Part shown: positions 1 through 8,113 of the stretch, in pieces
How the letters are laid out: the number at the start of each line of letters is the position of its first letter
Position numbering within the stretch: the stretch's first letter is position 1
Assembly: GCF_002261345.1 (NCBI RefSeq)
Contig: NZ_NEVT01000008.1
Coordinates: forward strand, 310,001-374,000
Source: Bordetella genomosp. 2
GTDB taxonomy: Bacteria; Pseudomonadota; Gammaproteobacteria; Burkholderiales; Burkholderiaceae_B
Direction: 5' to 3'
DNA length: 64,000 nt
Notes under the pieces: model-generated
Seen by the model: only the letters and a program-made list of their open reading frames with translations
What the model was told of the DNA's origin: nothing
Database searches by the model: none
Made by a program: the position numbers and the translations under genes

Positions 1-163
1 CCAATTGCTCGCCGATCATGCGGGTGACGGCGTCGGGGCCGCTGCCCACCGAGTACGGCAGCACGGCGCGCACGCTGCGGGCCGGGAAGTCGCTCGCCTG
101 CGCGTGCGCCGCGCCGGCCAGGACGCCCAGGGCGAGCGTCGCCAGGATCAGGGTCTTTTTCAT
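1..163 (-). CDS. Bug-family TTT substrate-binding protein, N-terminal part only
   Basis: The first 54 codons of a gene that runs off the left edge. The protein starts MKKTLILATLALGVLAGAAH, a Sec signal peptide, then shows the DFPARSVRAVLPYSVGSGPD segment typical of Bug receptors (family: DYPDRPIRLVVPFPPGG). Bug proteins are periplasmic binders of carboxylates for tripartite tricarboxylate transporters. The ATG lies 25 bases after the flavin monooxygenase stop and is preceded by GGAGGAGAC, so it is probably the last visible gene of the aryl-CoA operon that starts at 5718. The ligand is unknown; context suggests an aromatic acid. Confidence 0.85.
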   Translation of the reverse strand, partial: MKKTLILATLALGVLAGAAHAQASDFPARSVRAVLPYSVGSGPDAVTRMIGEQL

Positions 164-187
164 GTCTCCTCCATGCCTCATGGCTGG

Positions 188-1366
188 TTATCGGACGCTG
201 TGTGCGTCTGCTTGTGCAACGGGCTCGCCGGACCGCTCCGGGTGCCGCGCCTCGTAGGTCGCGGTGAAGCCCGGATCGCGCTGGCGCAGGTCGTCGTGGC
301 TGACCTGGCCGGTGCGCCGCATGTAGTCGTAGGCGAACGACACCGGGTCCAGGTGCATCTTGTCGGCGACGTTCTCATACCAATCCAGGCTGCGCGCCGC
401 CGCGGCCTGGAAACTGGCCGACGCCGGGCGGCGCCCCGCCTCGAACAGCGCGAAGGCGGCCGCCACGTCGTCGGGGTGCCGCGCCAGCCCTTGATGCAGG
501 GCAATCGCATCCTGCATGGCCATGCGCGTGCCCGAGCCGAGCGAAAAGTGCACGGTGCGCAGGGCGTCGCCCAGCAGGACGATGTTGCGGTGCGACCAGG
601 CCTCGTTGCGCACGATGTTCGCCTCGAACCACAACGACCGGTTCGTCAGCAGCTCATGGGCGCCCAGGTCGGCCCGGAACACATCGGCACAGTAGCGGCG
701 GCTGGCCTCCTCGTCGGCCTCGTCCAGGCCGGCGCGGCGCCAGGTATCCGGGTCCACCTCCACCAGGAAGGTGCTCAACTCGGGGCTGTACTGATAGCTG
801 TGCGCGATGAAGATGCCGTGCGGCGTTTCGCGGAAGATCAGCGACACCGGATGGAAGCGCTGGCGCGTGCCGTACCAGGCGAACTTGTTGCGGCGCCGCT
901 CGAAGCTCGGGCGGAAGTGGTCGGCGAACTGCTTGCGCACCGCGCTGTTGCTGCCGTCGGCGGCGACCACCATGTCCACTTCGCCGGCCAGCCGCTCTAC
1001 GTCCTCGATGCGGCGATCGTGGGCGATGCGCACGCCCGCGCGCAGGCACGCCTGCTCCAGCACTTCCAGCATGTCCAGGCGGGCGGTGCGCGAGAAATGG
1101 TTGCCCTGCACCTGCACCCGCGTGCCCCGGTGGACGATTTCCATATAGTCGCAGCGCTCGTGATGGGCCACGAATGTCTGGAAAAACTCCGGGTCCGCCT
1201 CGCGCAGGAACGCCAGTCCGATATCCGAGAACACCACGCCCCAGCCGTAAGTGGCCCCGCGCGGGTTCTGCTCGTAGACCTGGATGTCGTGGCGCGGGTT
1301 GTGCTTCTTGGCCAGCAACGCGAAGTACAGGCCGGCCGGGCCGGCCCCGATGACGGCGATCTTCAT
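188..1366 (-). CDS. FAD-dependent aryl-CoA monooxygenase, salicylyl-CoA 5-hydroxylase-like
   Basis: A 392-residue group A flavoprotein. The N-terminal Rossmann motif is GAGPAGLYFALL. YGWGVVFSD follows near residue 45, the VAADGS (DG) motif lies mid-protein, and the NIVLLGDALRTVHFSLGSGT FAD/ribityl motif near residue 280. The N-terminus and the VFSD segment resemble salicylyl-CoA 5-hydroxylase and anthraniloyl-CoA monooxygenase rather than free-acid hydroxylases. It lacks the C-terminal reductase domain of the bifunctional forms. The start codon overlaps the thioesterase stop (ATGA), so translation is probably coupled. Inferred job: hydroxylation of an aryl-CoA made by the ligase upstream. The exact substrate is not provable from sequence. 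Confidence 0.82.
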   Translation of the reverse strand: MKIAVIGAGPAGLYFALLAKKHNPRHDIQVYEQNPRGATYGWGVVFSDIGLAFLREADPEFFQTFVAHHERCDYMEIVHRGTRVQVQGNHFSRTARLDMLEVLEQACLRAGVRIAHDRRIEDVERLAGEVDMVVAADGSNSAVRKQFADHFRPSFERRRNKFAWYGTRQRFHPVSLIFRETPHGIFIAHSYQYSPELSTFLVEVDPDTWRRAGLDEADEEASRRYCADVFRADLGAHELLTNRSLWFEANIVRNEAWSHRNIVLLGDALRTVHFSLGSGTRMAMQDAIALHQGLARHPDDVAAAFALFEAGRRPASASFQAAAARSLDWYENVADKMHLDPVSFAYDYMRRTGQVSHDDLRQRDPGFTATYEARHPERSGEPVAQADAHSVR

Positions 1367-1839
1367 TGCATCGAACTCCTGGACAATGCCGCCTGCCCGC
1401 AGGCGGCCTGGTAGGCAAGCAGCGCGTCGCGCATGACAGGCGGCACCGGGATCGCCCGGCGTTCGCCGCGCGCCACGCAGATGGGCGTCAGCCGCGCGTC
1501 GAACGCCGGCTCGCCGCGCACGCTGCCGGCGATATGCAGCGTGTACGTCCGCTGGCCGATGTGCTCGACCGCGACGCTCATGTCGAACTCCTCGTCGGGC
1601 CACAGCGAGGCGCGGAAATCGAACGCCAGCGCCCGCGTCGGCGTGCCGAAGCCGTGCTCGTCCTTCAGCCGCTGCGGCGTGCCGCCCAGCAGCCGGCCAT
1701 AGAAGAGCTCCGCGGCCGATATGACGTACTCGCCGAACATCACCGTGTAGACCACGCCGGCCGGATCGCAATCGCCCCACTTGACCCGGCGCCGGATCAC
1801 GAACGGCGTTTCGCTGATGACATGCTCAGTGCTGATCAT
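1363..1839 (-). CDS. Acyl-CoA thioesterase, 4-hydroxybenzoyl-CoA thioesterase (hotdog) family
   Basis: A 158-residue single-hotdog protein. Residues 18-35 read RVKWGDCDPAGVVYTVMF, the 4HBT signature with the catalytic-type Asp in CDPAGVVY. It would hydrolyse an aryl-CoA to the free acid, cytosolically. It sits between the ligase and the monooxygenase. It overlaps the ligase end by 14 bases and the monooxygenase start by four, so all three are one transcript. If the route is salicylate to salicylyl-CoA to gentisyl-CoA, this enzyme would release gentisate; that assignment is inference. Confidence 0.85.
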   Translation of the reverse strand: MISTEHVISETPFVIRRRVKWGDCDPAGVVYTVMFGEYVISAAELFYGRLLGGTPQRLKDEHGFGTPTRALAFDFRASLWPDEEFDMSVAVEHIGQRTYTLHIAGSVRGEPAFDARLTPICVARGERRAIPVPPVMRDALLAYQAACGQAALSRSSMQ

Positions 1840-3514
1840 GATCGGCTCCCGCGGCCGCCCGGGCCTCCTGGTTGAGCATCTCGGCGATCATGGCGCGCAG
1901 CGCCGCCTTGTCGAGCTTGCCGACCTTGGTGACCGGGAACGCCTCGATGACCTCCACGCGCTCCGGGCACTTGTACTTGGCCAGCCCCTGGCCCACCAGG
2001 AACGCCAGCAGCTCCTGCACGGACGGCGCCGCGCGGCCCGGCCGCGGGATGACGAACACACAGCCCTTCTCGCCATAGAACGGGTCGGGCATCGCCACCA
2101 GCCGCGCCTCGGCGATTGCCGGATGCGCGCTGACCAGCGCCTCCACCTCTTCACAGCCGATCTTCTCGCCGCCGCGGTTGATGTTGTCGCGCAGCCGGCC
2201 TTCGAAGGTGTAATAGACCTCGCCCTGGTATTCGTGGGCGGTCATCATGTCGCCGGTGCGGTAGAAGCCGTCCGAGGTATAGGCCTCGGCGTTGGCGGCC
2301 GGCGCGTCGAAGAAGCCCGGCAGGGTCGCCGGCCCGCGAAAACACAGCTCGCCCATCTGCCCCGGCGCCACCGGCTCTTCGGTGCCGGGCGCCAGCAGGC
2401 GGATCTCGTCCTGGGCGCACCCCGAACGGCCCTGGGTGCGGTGCCGCACGTACGCCGGCGCCTCGGCCGGCGACCCCAGCAGCAAGCCTTCCGTGATGCC
2501 GAACAGGTTGGAACACGGCACCCGCAGATGCGCTTCCAGCCGGTCGGCCGCGCTCATGGTGGTGAACAGCCGCAGCGAGGACAAATCATGGCGCGCCAGG
2601 TCGGAATACGCCATCAGCTGCGGCGCGATGGGGCCGATCGATATCGCCCGGGTCACCCGCTGCTGCTCGATCAGCTCCAGCATGCGCGGGACGTCGACCT
2701 TGGGCATGAACACCGCGGACAGCCCCATCAGGACGACCGGCATCAGCACGTAGACTTGCGCGGCGTTGTGCAGCAGCGGCAGCGCCCAGATGATGCGGTC
2801 ATCCTCGCGCAGCCGGTAGCGGTCGGCGCACGCCCTGGCATGCGCCAGGTATTCGGCGTGAAACCGGGGGATGATCTTGGGCACGCCGGTGGTGCCGCCG
2901 GACAACTGGAACGCCAGCACGTCTTCGCAGCCCGGCCCGGCCTGGGCGAGCCGCTGGCGCGCCCGGTCCAGCGGCATCGCGTCGATGAGCGCCTGCATGG
3001 CGCGGCCGGCGGACGCCCCGCCGCGTGCCACCACCAGGTGCGCCAGCCGCTCGTGCCCGGCCATCATGCGGGCCGCGAAGCCCACCAGGTCGAAGGCGTT
3101 GAAATCGGCCTGCACGAAATAGCCGCGCGCGCCCGACTGGCGCGCCAGCTGGCCGATTTCCAGTTCGCGGTGCTGCGGCAGCGAACACACCGGCACGATG
3201 CCCGCCTTGTAGCACGCCAGCAGCGCGACGGCCGTCTCCAGCGTGGTGCCCATCTGGAAGATCGCCCGGTCGCCCGGGGCCAGGCCCATCTCCAGCAGGG
3301 CGGCCGCCAGCCGCTCGGTCTGCTCGTCCAGTTCCGCGAAGCTGGCGCTGCCTTCGTCGGTGATGATGGCCTGCCGCGCGCCGCAGCGCCGCGCCGTGGC
3401 GCGCAAGGCGTCGCCCACCGTCAGGCGCTGCCACGCGCCGCTGGCGAAATAGCCCCGCGCACGCTCTTCCGGGTGGTAGACCACGCCCTCTATGGGGTTG
3501 TGTATGTCCCGCAT
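1826..3514 (-). CDS. Aryl-CoA ligase / aryl-AMP ligase, EntE/DhbE type
   Basis: A 562-residue member of the ANL adenylating superfamily. The A3 phosphate-binding motif is QLSGGTTGVPKIIPRFHAEY, LFGITEGL follows, then GRLRDNINRGGEKI at the hinge, and KVGKLDK with the catalytic Lys near the C-terminus. SGGTTG-x-x-K-x-IPR and INRGGEKI are the forms seen in 2,3-dihydroxybenzoate/salicylate ligases (EntE, DhbE, SdgA), pointing to a 2-hydroxybenzoate-like substrate. The start at 3514 is chosen because GGAGGAG lies just upstream; an in-frame ATG at 3529 would place that SD inside the gene. Overlap with the thioesterase shows an operon. Confidence 0.85.
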   Translation of the reverse strand: MRDIHNPIEGVVYHPEERARGYFASGAWQRLTVGDALRATARRCGARQAIITDEGSASFAELDEQTERLAAALLEMGLAPGDRAIFQMGTTLETAVALLACYKAGIVPVCSLPQHRELEIGQLARQSGARGYFVQADFNAFDLVGFAARMMAGHERLAHLVVARGGASAGRAMQALIDAMPLDRARQRLAQAGPGCEDVLAFQLSGGTTGVPKIIPRFHAEYLAHARACADRYRLREDDRIIWALPLLHNAAQVYVLMPVVLMGLSAVFMPKVDVPRMLELIEQQRVTRAISIGPIAPQLMAYSDLARHDLSSLRLFTTMSAADRLEAHLRVPCSNLFGITEGLLLGSPAEAPAYVRHRTQGRSGCAQDEIRLLAPGTEEPVAPGQMGELCFRGPATLPGFFDAPAANAEAYTSDGFYRTGDMMTAHEYQGEVYYTFEGRLRDNINRGGEKIGCEEVEALVSAHPAIAEARLVAMPDPFYGEKGCVFVIPRPGRAAPSVQELLAFLVGQGLAKYKCPERVEVIEAFPVTKVGKLDKAALRAMIAEMLNQEARAAAGADHDQH

Positions 3515-3538
3515 GTCTCTCTCCTCCATGCCCCGGAC

Positions 3539-4435
3539 TCAGCCGGCCGCGGGCACGATGCGCACGCGGTCGCGGTCCAGCACATCGATGGCGCCGCGGA
3601 CGCCGCCGGTGAACAGCCCATACCAGACGGCGGGCTTGAGCCCCAGGGCCTTGCGGCGGAACTCCAGCGGGCCGTCGGCCTGGATGCAGTCGAAATGCTC
3701 GCCCGCCACCACCGCGCAGTCGCCGCGCCGCGCCGCGTCGCGGACCAGCGGCGCGAACTCCGCCACGCGCGGCACGAAGATGCGCACGCCCGCGGCCGCC
3801 CCGTCCGGACGCGGCAGCCGCGTCTCCAGCAACGCCGCCTTGCGCGCCCAGATCTCGTCGATCTGCCGGATGCGGCCGCCCGCGGCGAGCGCCTCGTCTT
3901 CCGCCTGGATGGCGGCCCGCAGGGTCAGGTCCGCATCCAGCGCATCGATTTCGCCCAGCGGCCGCAGCTTGCGCGTGAACTCCACGAAATAGCCATTGGG
4001 ATCGCGCACATAGATCGACTCGATCACCTCGTGGCGCGTCTCCACCGACACGTCCAGCCCCGCGTCCTCCAGCCGCTTCTTCCAGGCCTTCAATTCGTCC
4101 TCGTCGCGCACCAGCCAGGCGGTATGCGTCGCGTCGGCAACATGGTCCTCGGGCAAGGGCCGCATGCGGCTGCGCCCCTGCATGGCCGCGGGCTCTTCCG
4201 AACCCAGGTAGTAGAAGAAGGCGATGGTGCTGCCGTTACCGCTGTCAAAAAAGAAATGCAGGAAATCGGGATGTGTTTCCGGGCCCCAGCCGCGCGCCGA
4301 AATAACGTGCACCAGGGGCAGCCCCAGCACATCGCGGTAGAAGCTCACCGTTTCGCGCAGGCGCCAGGTCGGCCGCGCGGTGTGGTCGACCCCGTGCAGC
4401 CGGAGCGCGCCCGGGGCGTTGTGTAGCGTCGTCAT
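3539..4435 (-). CDS. VOC-superfamily protein, possible type I extradiol dioxygenase, with unassigned C-terminal domain
   Basis: 298 residues. Residues 11-155 form a vicinal oxygen chelate fold (RETVSFYRDVLGLPLVH; VRDPNGYFVEFTRKL). A 2-His-1-Glu metal triad is visible at about H18 (VDHTA), H104 (ATHTAWLV) and E152 (YFVEF), as in ring-cleaving dioxygenases. Residues about 160-298 match nothing I recognise; a segment LEFRRKALGLKPAVWYGLFT looks conserved in character. The gene lies 24 bases after the alpha/beta hydrolase and just before the ligase. Ring cleavage of a hydroxylated product is the natural guess, but isomerase or glyoxalase-type chemistry is equally possible. Confidence 0.7.
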   Translation of the reverse strand: MTTLHNAPGALRLHGVDHTARPTWRLRETVSFYRDVLGLPLVHVISARGWGPETHPDFLHFFFDSGNGSTIAFFYYLGSEEPAAMQGRSRMRPLPEDHVADATHTAWLVRDEDELKAWKKRLEDAGLDVSVETRHEVIESIYVRDPNGYFVEFTRKLRPLGEIDALDADLTLRAAIQAEDEALAAGGRIRQIDEIWARKAALLETRLPRPDGAAAGVRIFVPRVAEFAPLVRDAARRGDCAVVAGEHFDCIQADGPLEFRRKALGLKPAVWYGLFTGGVRGAIDVLDRDRVRIVPAAG

Positions 4436-4458
4436 GCGGAATCTCCGTCAGCCGTGAA

Positions 4459-5718
4459 TCAAAGGAAGCGCTGGCGCAGCCAGGCGGCCAGTTCGCGCCC
4501 GGCGCGGTAGCGCCCGGGCTCTTCGCCTTCCTGCAGCGCGCGGCCGTGGTGGTCGCCGCGGATGCGCAGGTGCTGCTTGTCGCGCGCCGCGATGGCGTCG
4601 TAGATGGCGCGCACATCGGCGGGGAAGCAGGCCTGGTCGCCGGTGTACTCGATGACCAGCGCCGGCTGGACGATGGCGGGCGCGGTGCGCGCCAGGCTGG
4701 CGTTCGACGCCAAGCCGGACCAGGTCGACAGCCAGCTCTCCGGCGTGCAGAAGCGCGCAAACCCCACCGCGCCGTAGTTCGAGGCGTACGGATCCCGGCC
4801 CCACAGCGAACCGGGATGGCGGTCGGACGGGTCCAGGCTCAGGTCCAGGCAGCGCAGGTCCGCATCGGTGCGCCAGATGGTGAGCACCGGGGTATGCGCG
4901 GCCTGGCGGCGCCGCGCCGCCGAGGTGTCGGCGCCGCTCTTGACCTGCTCGCGCGCGCCCAGCCGGGCCGCGATCAGCTCGCGCGCCCGCGCGTCCAGCC
5001 GCGCCACGCGCGCCTGCTGGCCGGCGCGATAGCGCGTCACGAAGTCCGGCGCGTAGCGCGCCTGCCCGCCCGGCCGATAGCCGTTGGCGGCATCCAGCGG
5101 GTCGAGTCCCGGAATCACCGACAAGGCGTCGCCCTCGTCCGCGACGGACGGGTCGATGCAATTCATCAGCAGCGCGCCCTGCCCCGGATGCGGCCCCACC
5201 AGCACGACGCCCTGGACCTGCGGCATGTCCAGTTCGCCCAGCCCGGTGCGCTTGCCGCCCGGCGTGCGCGCGATGCGCTGCGCGCCGGGCAGCGCCGCCT
5301 GCTGCGCGTACAGCCCGTACAGTCCCGCTCCGCCCGAGTTGCCCAGCAGGACGATATTGCCGAACCCCTGCTCGCGCAGGAACGCCATGCCCGCCGTGAC
5401 GTCGTGCAGCGCGATCTCGTGTTCCAGGCGCAGGTCGTTGCCGACCGAGCGGGCGCCCTGCGACCAGGCCGCGCAGCCGGCCGCCACGATGTCCGGAATC
5501 AGGTAATGGCACGCCATGAACTCGCGCGGGTGCATCACGCACACCACCGTGTCCGGCCGCTTGCCGGTCGGCAAGTACAGCGAGCCGGAAGTCGCGGCGC
5601 CATCGGCGGTGCGCAGCACCACGTTGCGGGTCGAGGTGCCCGCCGGCAGGTCACGGGGGTTCCAGTCGGTGTTCAGGAACCCCGCGGTAACCAGGCCTGA
5701 AGAATTGCCCGTTGCCAC
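4459..5718 (-). CDS. Alpha/beta hydrolase, first gene of the aryl-CoA operon
   Basis: 419 residues. The nucleophile elbow GNSGGAG is near residue 130 (IVLLGNSGGAGLYG), and a plausible catalytic His lies near the C-terminus in GDHHGRAL. No signal peptide is visible. The chosen start is GTG at 5718 with AGGAG upstream; the overlapping ATG at 5720 is out of frame. It could hydrolyse an ester or a ring-cleavage (C-C bond) product, which would fit next to a VOC dioxygenase. Its promoter region faces tetR and carries the twin dyad. Substrate unknown. Confidence 0.75.
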   Translation of the reverse strand: MATGNSSGLVTAGFLNTDWNPRDLPAGTSTRNVVLRTADGAATSGSLYLPTGKRPDTVVCVMHPREFMACHYLIPDIVAAGCAAWSQGARSVGNDLRLEHEIALHDVTAGMAFLREQGFGNIVLLGNSGGAGLYGLYAQQAALPGAQRIARTPGGKRTGLGELDMPQVQGVVLVGPHPGQGALLMNCIDPSVADEGDALSVIPGLDPLDAANGYRPGGQARYAPDFVTRYRAGQQARVARLDARARELIAARLGAREQVKSGADTSAARRRQAAHTPVLTIWRTDADLRCLDLSLDPSDRHPGSLWGRDPYASNYGAVGFARFCTPESWLSTWSGLASNASLARTAPAIVQPALVIEYTGDQACFPADVRAIYDAIAARDKQHLRIRGDHHGRALQEGEEPGRYRAGRELAAWLRQRFL

Positions 5719-5774
5719 ATTTCTCTCCTTTCCTGCGCTGCATCGCAGTGTGTTTTGTCGAATTAGACAAATTT

Positions 5775-5822
5775 TTGACTCTTACGTCAATTAAAGTTAA
5801 TTAATTGACGAATCCGTCAATT
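5775..5822. promoter_or_regulatory. Two tandem dyad operators between hydrolase and tetR
   Basis: The same dyad TTGAC-N6-GTCAA occurs twice, at 5775-5790 and 5805-5820. The second extends to a perfect repeat AATTGACG-AATC-CGTCAATT (5803-5822). The copies are 30 bp apart, about three helical turns, so bound dimers would sit on the same DNA face. They lie between the hydrolase start (5718) and tetR (5834), which fits autoregulated TetR repression of both directions. The stretch is clearly AT-richer than its surroundings. Confidence 0.7.
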
Positions 5823-5833
5823 CGCGGAAAATA

Positions 5834-6565
5834 ATGGGGCAACCCGAGGACACCGCAACCGTGAACGACGTTTCGACCAAGGCCACCCTGAAAGGAGAGG
5901 CGCTGCGCAGCGCCATACTGGATGTGGCGGCCACACTTTTCATCGAGCGGGGCACCGGCGGCACCAGCATGCAGGACATCGCCGAAGCGCTGGGGCTGAG
6001 CCGCACCGCGGTCTACTACTATTTCAAGAACAAGGAAGCCATCCAGCGCTCGCTGACCGAAGAGGTGCTCAGCGCCGCCCGCAAGCTGGCCGGCGACACC
6101 GTCGCCCGCGACGACCTGGATCCGGTGACGGCGCTGCGCGCCCTGGTCACCCAGCACGCCGAGCTGATCCTGTCGCGCCCGGCCGAATTCCGGGTGGCCG
6201 ACCGCACCGAGGCCGACATGACGCCCAAGCAGCGCGCCTCGGTGCAAAGCGCGCGCCGCAATGTGCTGGACAACTTCAGCAGCGTCATCGAACGCGGCAT
6301 CCGGGAAGGCCAGTTCCGCATGGTCGACCCGCACGTCGCGGCCTTCAGCCTGATCGGCATGTGCAACTGGTCGGCCTGGTGGTACAAGCCCAATGGCCGG
6401 CTCAGCCGCGCCGAGGTCGCCGGGATCATGGCCGACATGGCCGTCAATTCCCTGCTGCGCGACGCGGCCCGCCGGCCGCAGGCGCCCGACGTGCGGGAAT
6501 CGCTGCGCCTGGTGCGCGAGGACCTGGCCTACCTGGAAAAACTGATCTTGCCCGACGCCAAGTAG
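5834..6565 (+). CDS. TetR/AcrR-family transcriptional regulator
   Basis: 243 residues. The N-terminal TetR helix-turn-helix runs from about residue 20 to 66 (LDVAATLFIERGTGGTSMQD, then ALGLSRTAVYYYFKNKEAI). The rest is the helical ligand-binding domain. It is divergent from the aryl-CoA operon, with two identical dyads in the 115-base gap, so it is the probable repressor, released by an aryl-CoA or aromatic acid (inference). It ends 9 bases before the convergent clpP stop with no visible terminator between them. Confidence 0.88.
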   Translation: MGQPEDTATVNDVSTKATLKGEALRSAILDVAATLFIERGTGGTSMQDIAEALGLSRTAVYYYFKNKEAIQRSLTEEVLSAARKLAGDTVARDDLDPVTALRALVTQHAELILSRPAEFRVADRTEADMTPKQRASVQSARRNVLDNFSSVIERGIREGQFRMVDPHVAAFSLIGMCNWSAWWYKPNGRLSRAEVAGIMADMAVNSLLRDAARRPQAPDVRESLRLVREDLAYLEKLILPDAK

Positions 6566-6574
6566 CCCCGGGCC

Positions 6575-7180
6575 TCAGCCGCCGGCCACCCGCTTGTCGA
6601 GGATGCGGTCGATCAGCCCCCACGCCAGCGCTTCTTCCGCGCTCATGAACCGATCGCGGTCCAGCGTACGCTCGACCTCTTCGAGCGTGCGCCCGCAATG
6701 CTCGGCATACAAGCGGATGACGCGCTGCTTGGTGCGCTGCATTTCCTCGGCCTGGATGAGGATATCCGACGCCTGCCCCTGCACGCCGCCCAGCGGCTGG
6801 TGCACATGCAGGCTGGCATTGGGCAGCGCCATGCGGTGCCCCGGCTCGCCCGCCATCAGCAGGAACGACCCCATCGAGCGCGCCGTGCCCATGCACAGCG
6901 TATGCACCGGCGACTGGATGAAGCGCATCGTGTCGTAGATGGCCAGGCCGCTGGTGATCACGCCGCCGGGCGAATTGATGTAGAGGTGGATCGGCTTGCC
7001 CGGATGCTCCGCCTCCAGGAACAGCAACTGCGCACATACCAGTGCCGCCACCGCGTCATTGACTTCGCCGTTCAAGAAGACGATGCGCTCGCGCAGCAGC
7101 CGCGAGTAAATATCGAAAGACCTTTCCCCGCGGCCGGACTGCTCCACCACCATGGGGACGAACTGCATCGATTCGCGCAT
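6575..7180 (-). CDS. clpP: ATP-dependent Clp protease proteolytic subunit (extra ClpP)
   Basis: 201 residues, the normal ClpP length. [20 protein letters not shown] is the canonical N-terminus. The triad is Ser in [12 protein letters not shown], His in LHVHQPLGG and Asp in [12 protein letters not shown], so it looks active. ClpP forms tetradecamers and needs ClpX or ClpA as unfoldase. No tig or clpX lies nearby, so this is probably a second paralogue rather than the tig-clpP-clpX copy. The start at 7180 has GGGAG upstream; a longer in-frame extension upstream is not ClpP-like. Confidence 0.92.
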   Translation of the reverse strand: MRESMQFVPMVVEQSGRGERSFDIYSRLLRERIVFLNGEVNDAVAALVCAQLLFLEAEHPGKPIHLYINSPGGVITSGLAIYDTMRFIQSPVHTLCMGTARSMGSFLLMAGEPGHRMALPNASLHVHQPLGGVQGQASDILIQAEEMQRTKQRVIRLYAEHCGRTLEEVERTLDRDRFMSAEEALAWGLIDRILDKRVAGG

Positions 7181-7223
7181 GGGCGAACTCCCTTTTGCTG
7201 CATTGACGATTGTGCGCCGGGCG

Positions 7224-7568
7224 TCAGGCGGCCAGCATGTACGGGCCGCTGTCGTTCGCGGCCGGAGCCGGCAGGCGCGCATCCGCCAGCGCGTGGATGA
7301 TGCGCAGCACGGAGCCGCCCGCCTGGTCCGGGCGGACCTGGAAGGTCACCACGCTTTGCAGGTGCGGCGGCTCGACATCCCGCAGCCGGTAGCGGATTTC
7401 CTCGTCGCGCACCGACGACACCGGCTCGGCCTGCGCCAGGTCGCCCGCGGGCAGCCATTGTTCGCGCAGTTCGGGGATGCTGATGGCCCGCCAGACCTGC
7501 CCGGGCGGCGCGTCCAGCGCGTACTCGTACACCAGTTCGGCCGGCGCCTCGGTTGCTTGTTCGTTCAT
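7224..7568 (-). CDS. SRPBCC/START-like (AHSA1-type) domain protein
   Basis: 114 residues. [20 protein letters not shown] is the usual first strand and helix of an SRPBCC ligand-binding fold, but at 114 residues it is shorter than most members. Its ATG overlaps the arsR stop (ATGA), the common ArsR-SRPBCC operon pairing. Such proteins probably bind hydrophobic ligands; no function is proven for this subgroup. No signal peptide. Confidence 0.75.
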   Translation of the reverse strand: MNEQATEAPAELVYEYALDAPPGQVWRAISIPELREQWLPAGDLAQAEPVSSVRDEEIRYRLRDVEPPHLQSVVTFQVRPDQAGGSVLRIIHALADARLPAPAANDSGPYMLAA

Positions 7569-7879
7569 TGGTCCATGTCCTTCAGCAGCGCCTTCAGCTT
7601 GTCCACCCGCGCCGGCCAGTAGGCGCGGTACTTCGACAGCCAGCGGGCAATCAACAGCAAGCCGGCGGGATCCACCTGGTAGTTGACGAAGCGGCCCTGC
7701 CGTTGTTCGCGCACCAGGCCGGCCTTGCGCAGCACGGCAAGGTGTTGCGACATGGCGGACTGGCTGATCGTCATCCCCTCGCGCAGGGCGGTGGCATTCA
7801 TGTCCCCGGCCGCCAGCTTGTCGAAGATGGCGCGGCGGGTCGGGTCGGACAATGCCTTGAAGATGTCGTTCTCGAGCAT
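7565..7879 (-). CDS. ArsR-family winged-helix repressor
   Basis: 104 residues. It opens MLENDIFKALSDPTRRAIFD, then the winged helix TISQSAMSQHLAVLRKAGLV and a wing QGRFVNYQVDP. No metal-binding ELCV Cys pair is present, so it belongs to the non-metal ArsR group that pairs with SRPBCC genes. It is first in a two-gene operon with translational coupling and probably autoregulates from the 7880-8060 region. Confidence 0.9.
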   Translation of the reverse strand: MLENDIFKALSDPTRRAIFDKLAAGDMNATALREGMTISQSAMSQHLAVLRKAGLVREQRQGRFVNYQVDPAGLLLIARWLSKYRAYWPARVDKLKALLKDMDQ

Positions 7880-8052
7880 GCCAACACATTAGCAGACACT
7901 TATTTCATTGGCAAGCGGCGGCGACCCGCCCGGGCCCCCCGCTCGTGCAAGGCTTCGTACAGCCACCACAGCCCGATGATCAGAAAACCAAGCATCCCGT
8001 CTTCCCCTTTATGAGTTTGTTGCCGCCTGGCGCCGGCGCCTGCCGCGCCGGC

Positions 8053-8087
8053 AAAGAAGAAGACCTCCCTTCGCAGGGAGGCCTAAC
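8053..8087 (-). terminator. Hairpin terminator for the small gene at 8114
   Basis: On the minus strand a stem CCTCCCT/AGGGAGG (8064-8070 with 8075-8081, loop TCGC) is followed by a pyrimidine-rich TCTTCTTCTTT tract. A second small dyad GCCC-GAT-GGGC lies at about 8088-8098. Position just after the minus-strand stop at 8114 supports a rho-independent terminator. Confidence 0.6.
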
Positions 8088-8113
8088 GCCCGATGGGCGG
8101 GTCCGTTGTCGTT

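Noticed and set aside
1781-4426. A long plus-strand frame opposite the ligase and VOC genes
   Set aside because: Same GC-driven shadow; His/Gln/Arg-rich with no domain and no SD, and the minus-strand genes are well-formed.
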